A DNA stretch of 5,505 nucleotides, from assembly GCA_023247835.1 (NCBI GenBank), contig JAHFFU010000054.1:1386-6890 (forward strand), given 5' to 3'. This document shows, piece by piece, positions 5,035 through 5,505 of the stretch; position 1 is the first letter of the stretch, and every line of letters starts with the position of its first letter. Under the pieces are notes generated by a model. It did not search any database. It had not been told where the DNA came from and worked only from the letters and a program-made list of their open reading frames with translations. Both the position numbers and the translations under genes were made by a program. This DNA comes from Candidatus Bathyarchaeota archaeon. GTDB lineage: Archaea > Thermoproteota > Bathyarchaeia > 40CM-2-53-6 > FEN-987.

Positions 5035-5505
5035 TCTTACTGTGAGTTGGATGGTCCGGGAATGGAGGACGCCGGCCCCTGCCGCGCTGATTGTTATCAG
5101 GTACGCTGTTCGTTTCGCGAATGTTGGAATACTGATTTGAAGGGTTACGATTGCGGTTCCTGGCCCTCCGCCTAACACAGTGGCATTGCTTGTTAGCTGG
5201 TATCTTGCGCCTTGCGGGAGGCCAAGTACGCTGACCGTTACAGGGTCCACGAAGCCCTTTTGGAGCGTTAGCGTCATGGTGAATGTGGCAGTTGAACCCG
5301 CGAATACCTCACTCGAGGTGGGGCTAACTTGTAGGTCGAAATCGGCCACTGTAATCGCGAGCGTTGTCTGCTTGGTTACGGGCGATGATTGGGGCGGCAT
5401 GTATGTGGCAAAGATGGTTAGAGAGGCGGGTCCGCTTGGTGCATTCGGGGTGGCAGTAATCATCAGGTCCACTTTTGTCGTACCGGCTGGGGCAGGGTTT
5501 GGAGA
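5032..5505 (-). CDS. Secreted Ig-like repeat protein, C-terminal part (5' end outside window)
   Basis: The frame is open from the right window edge to TAG at 5034-5032 and gives 157 residues; no true start is visible. The apparent start at 5472 is an internal GTG valine codon, since the frame continues upstream as SPNPAPAGTTKV. The sequence is beta-rich and poor in charge: the end of one domain (LTIFATYMPPQ...QTTLAITV), then a complete Ig-like domain with FDLQVSPTSSEVFAGSTATF, VSVLGLPQGARYQL, an N-x-T sequon and a final HSRTIQLTV strand. This pattern (xLxVSP...V.AGS...LPxGA...TIxLTV) is typical of archaeal extracellular tandem Ig-like modules, so a cell-surface or secreted protein is inferred. 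No anchor follows the last domain. It is upstream of, and co-directional with, the Ubl operon with 56 bp to the Ubl start; I see no functional link. Confidence 0.7.
   Translation of the reverse strand, partial: SPNPAPAGTTKVDLMITATPNAPSGPASLTIFATYMPPQSSPVTKQTTLAITVADFDLQVSPTSSEVFAGSTATFTMTLTLQKGFVDPVTVSVLGLPQGARYQLTSNATVLGGGPGTAIVTLQISIPTFAKRTAYLITISAAGAGVLHSRTIQLTVR

Noticed and set aside
5470..5472. GTG at 5472 as start of the Ig-like protein
   Set aside because: The frame stays open to the window edge with the same composition; this is an internal valine codon in a beta strand.
1..5505. CRISPR array, tRNA, rRNA, insertion sequence or JAMM/Rpn11 gene
   Set aside because: No evenly spaced identical repeats, cloverleaf sequence, transposase motif or JAMM metal-site motif was found on either strand by reading.

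Overview
The window looks archaeal and most likely comes from the Thermoproteota/TACK side, such as a Bathyarchaeia-, Aigarchaeota- or Nitrososphaeria-like lineage. The reasons are an Hjc-like nuclease, TATA-box promoters with at least one probable leaderless gene, membrane-anchored zinc-ribbon/winged-helix proteins with repeat ectodomains, and a eukaryote-like ubiquitin-type operon of the kind known from Caldiarchaeum. The exact lineage cannot be fixed from the sequence alone.

Layout. Positions 1-214 (+) hold the C-terminal end of a thioredoxin-fold protein, cut by the window edge. It converges on a short PD-(D/E)XK, Hjc-like nuclease (220-522, -). A 125-bp divergent region (523-647) carries a TATA-like box placed for a leaderless GTG start. 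From there runs a 561-residue secreted, membrane-anchored repeat protein (648-2333, +) whose cytoplasmic tail has a zinc ribbon and a winged-helix-like segment. Its stop codon overlaps the stop of a convergent two-module zinc-finger protein (2330-2725, -). After a 158-bp gap, which may hold a tiny Cys-rich ORF on the + strand, the minus strand carries the core of the window. Read 5' to 3' on that strand the order is a ubiquitin-like protein ending in Gly-Gly (4975-4733), an E2 conjugating enzyme (4721-4125) and an E1 activating enzyme (4125-2884). At the right edge is the C-terminal part of a secreted Ig-like repeat protein (5032-5505, -).

How the genes work together. The Ubl, E2 and E1 genes are tightly packed: an 11-bp gap, then a TGATG stop/start overlap. 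They form a complete activation and conjugation set. E1 would adenylate the exposed Gly-Gly end of the Ubl and pass it through a cysteine thioester to the E2 cysteine. The zinc-finger protein downstream on the same strand has an eight-ligand, B-box/RING-like module and is the best local candidate for an E3-like factor. No JAMM/Rpn11-type protease is visible; the Ubl is already encoded in mature form, so none is needed for maturation.

Unusual points are the N-terminal ubiquitin-fold domain of the E1, which resembles the stand-alone Ubl down to a shared Val-Cys; the absence of K48- and K63-equivalent lysines in the Ubl; a short motif repeated twice in the E2 tail; and a likely shift of the E1 catalytic cysteine from the ThiF/MoeB position.
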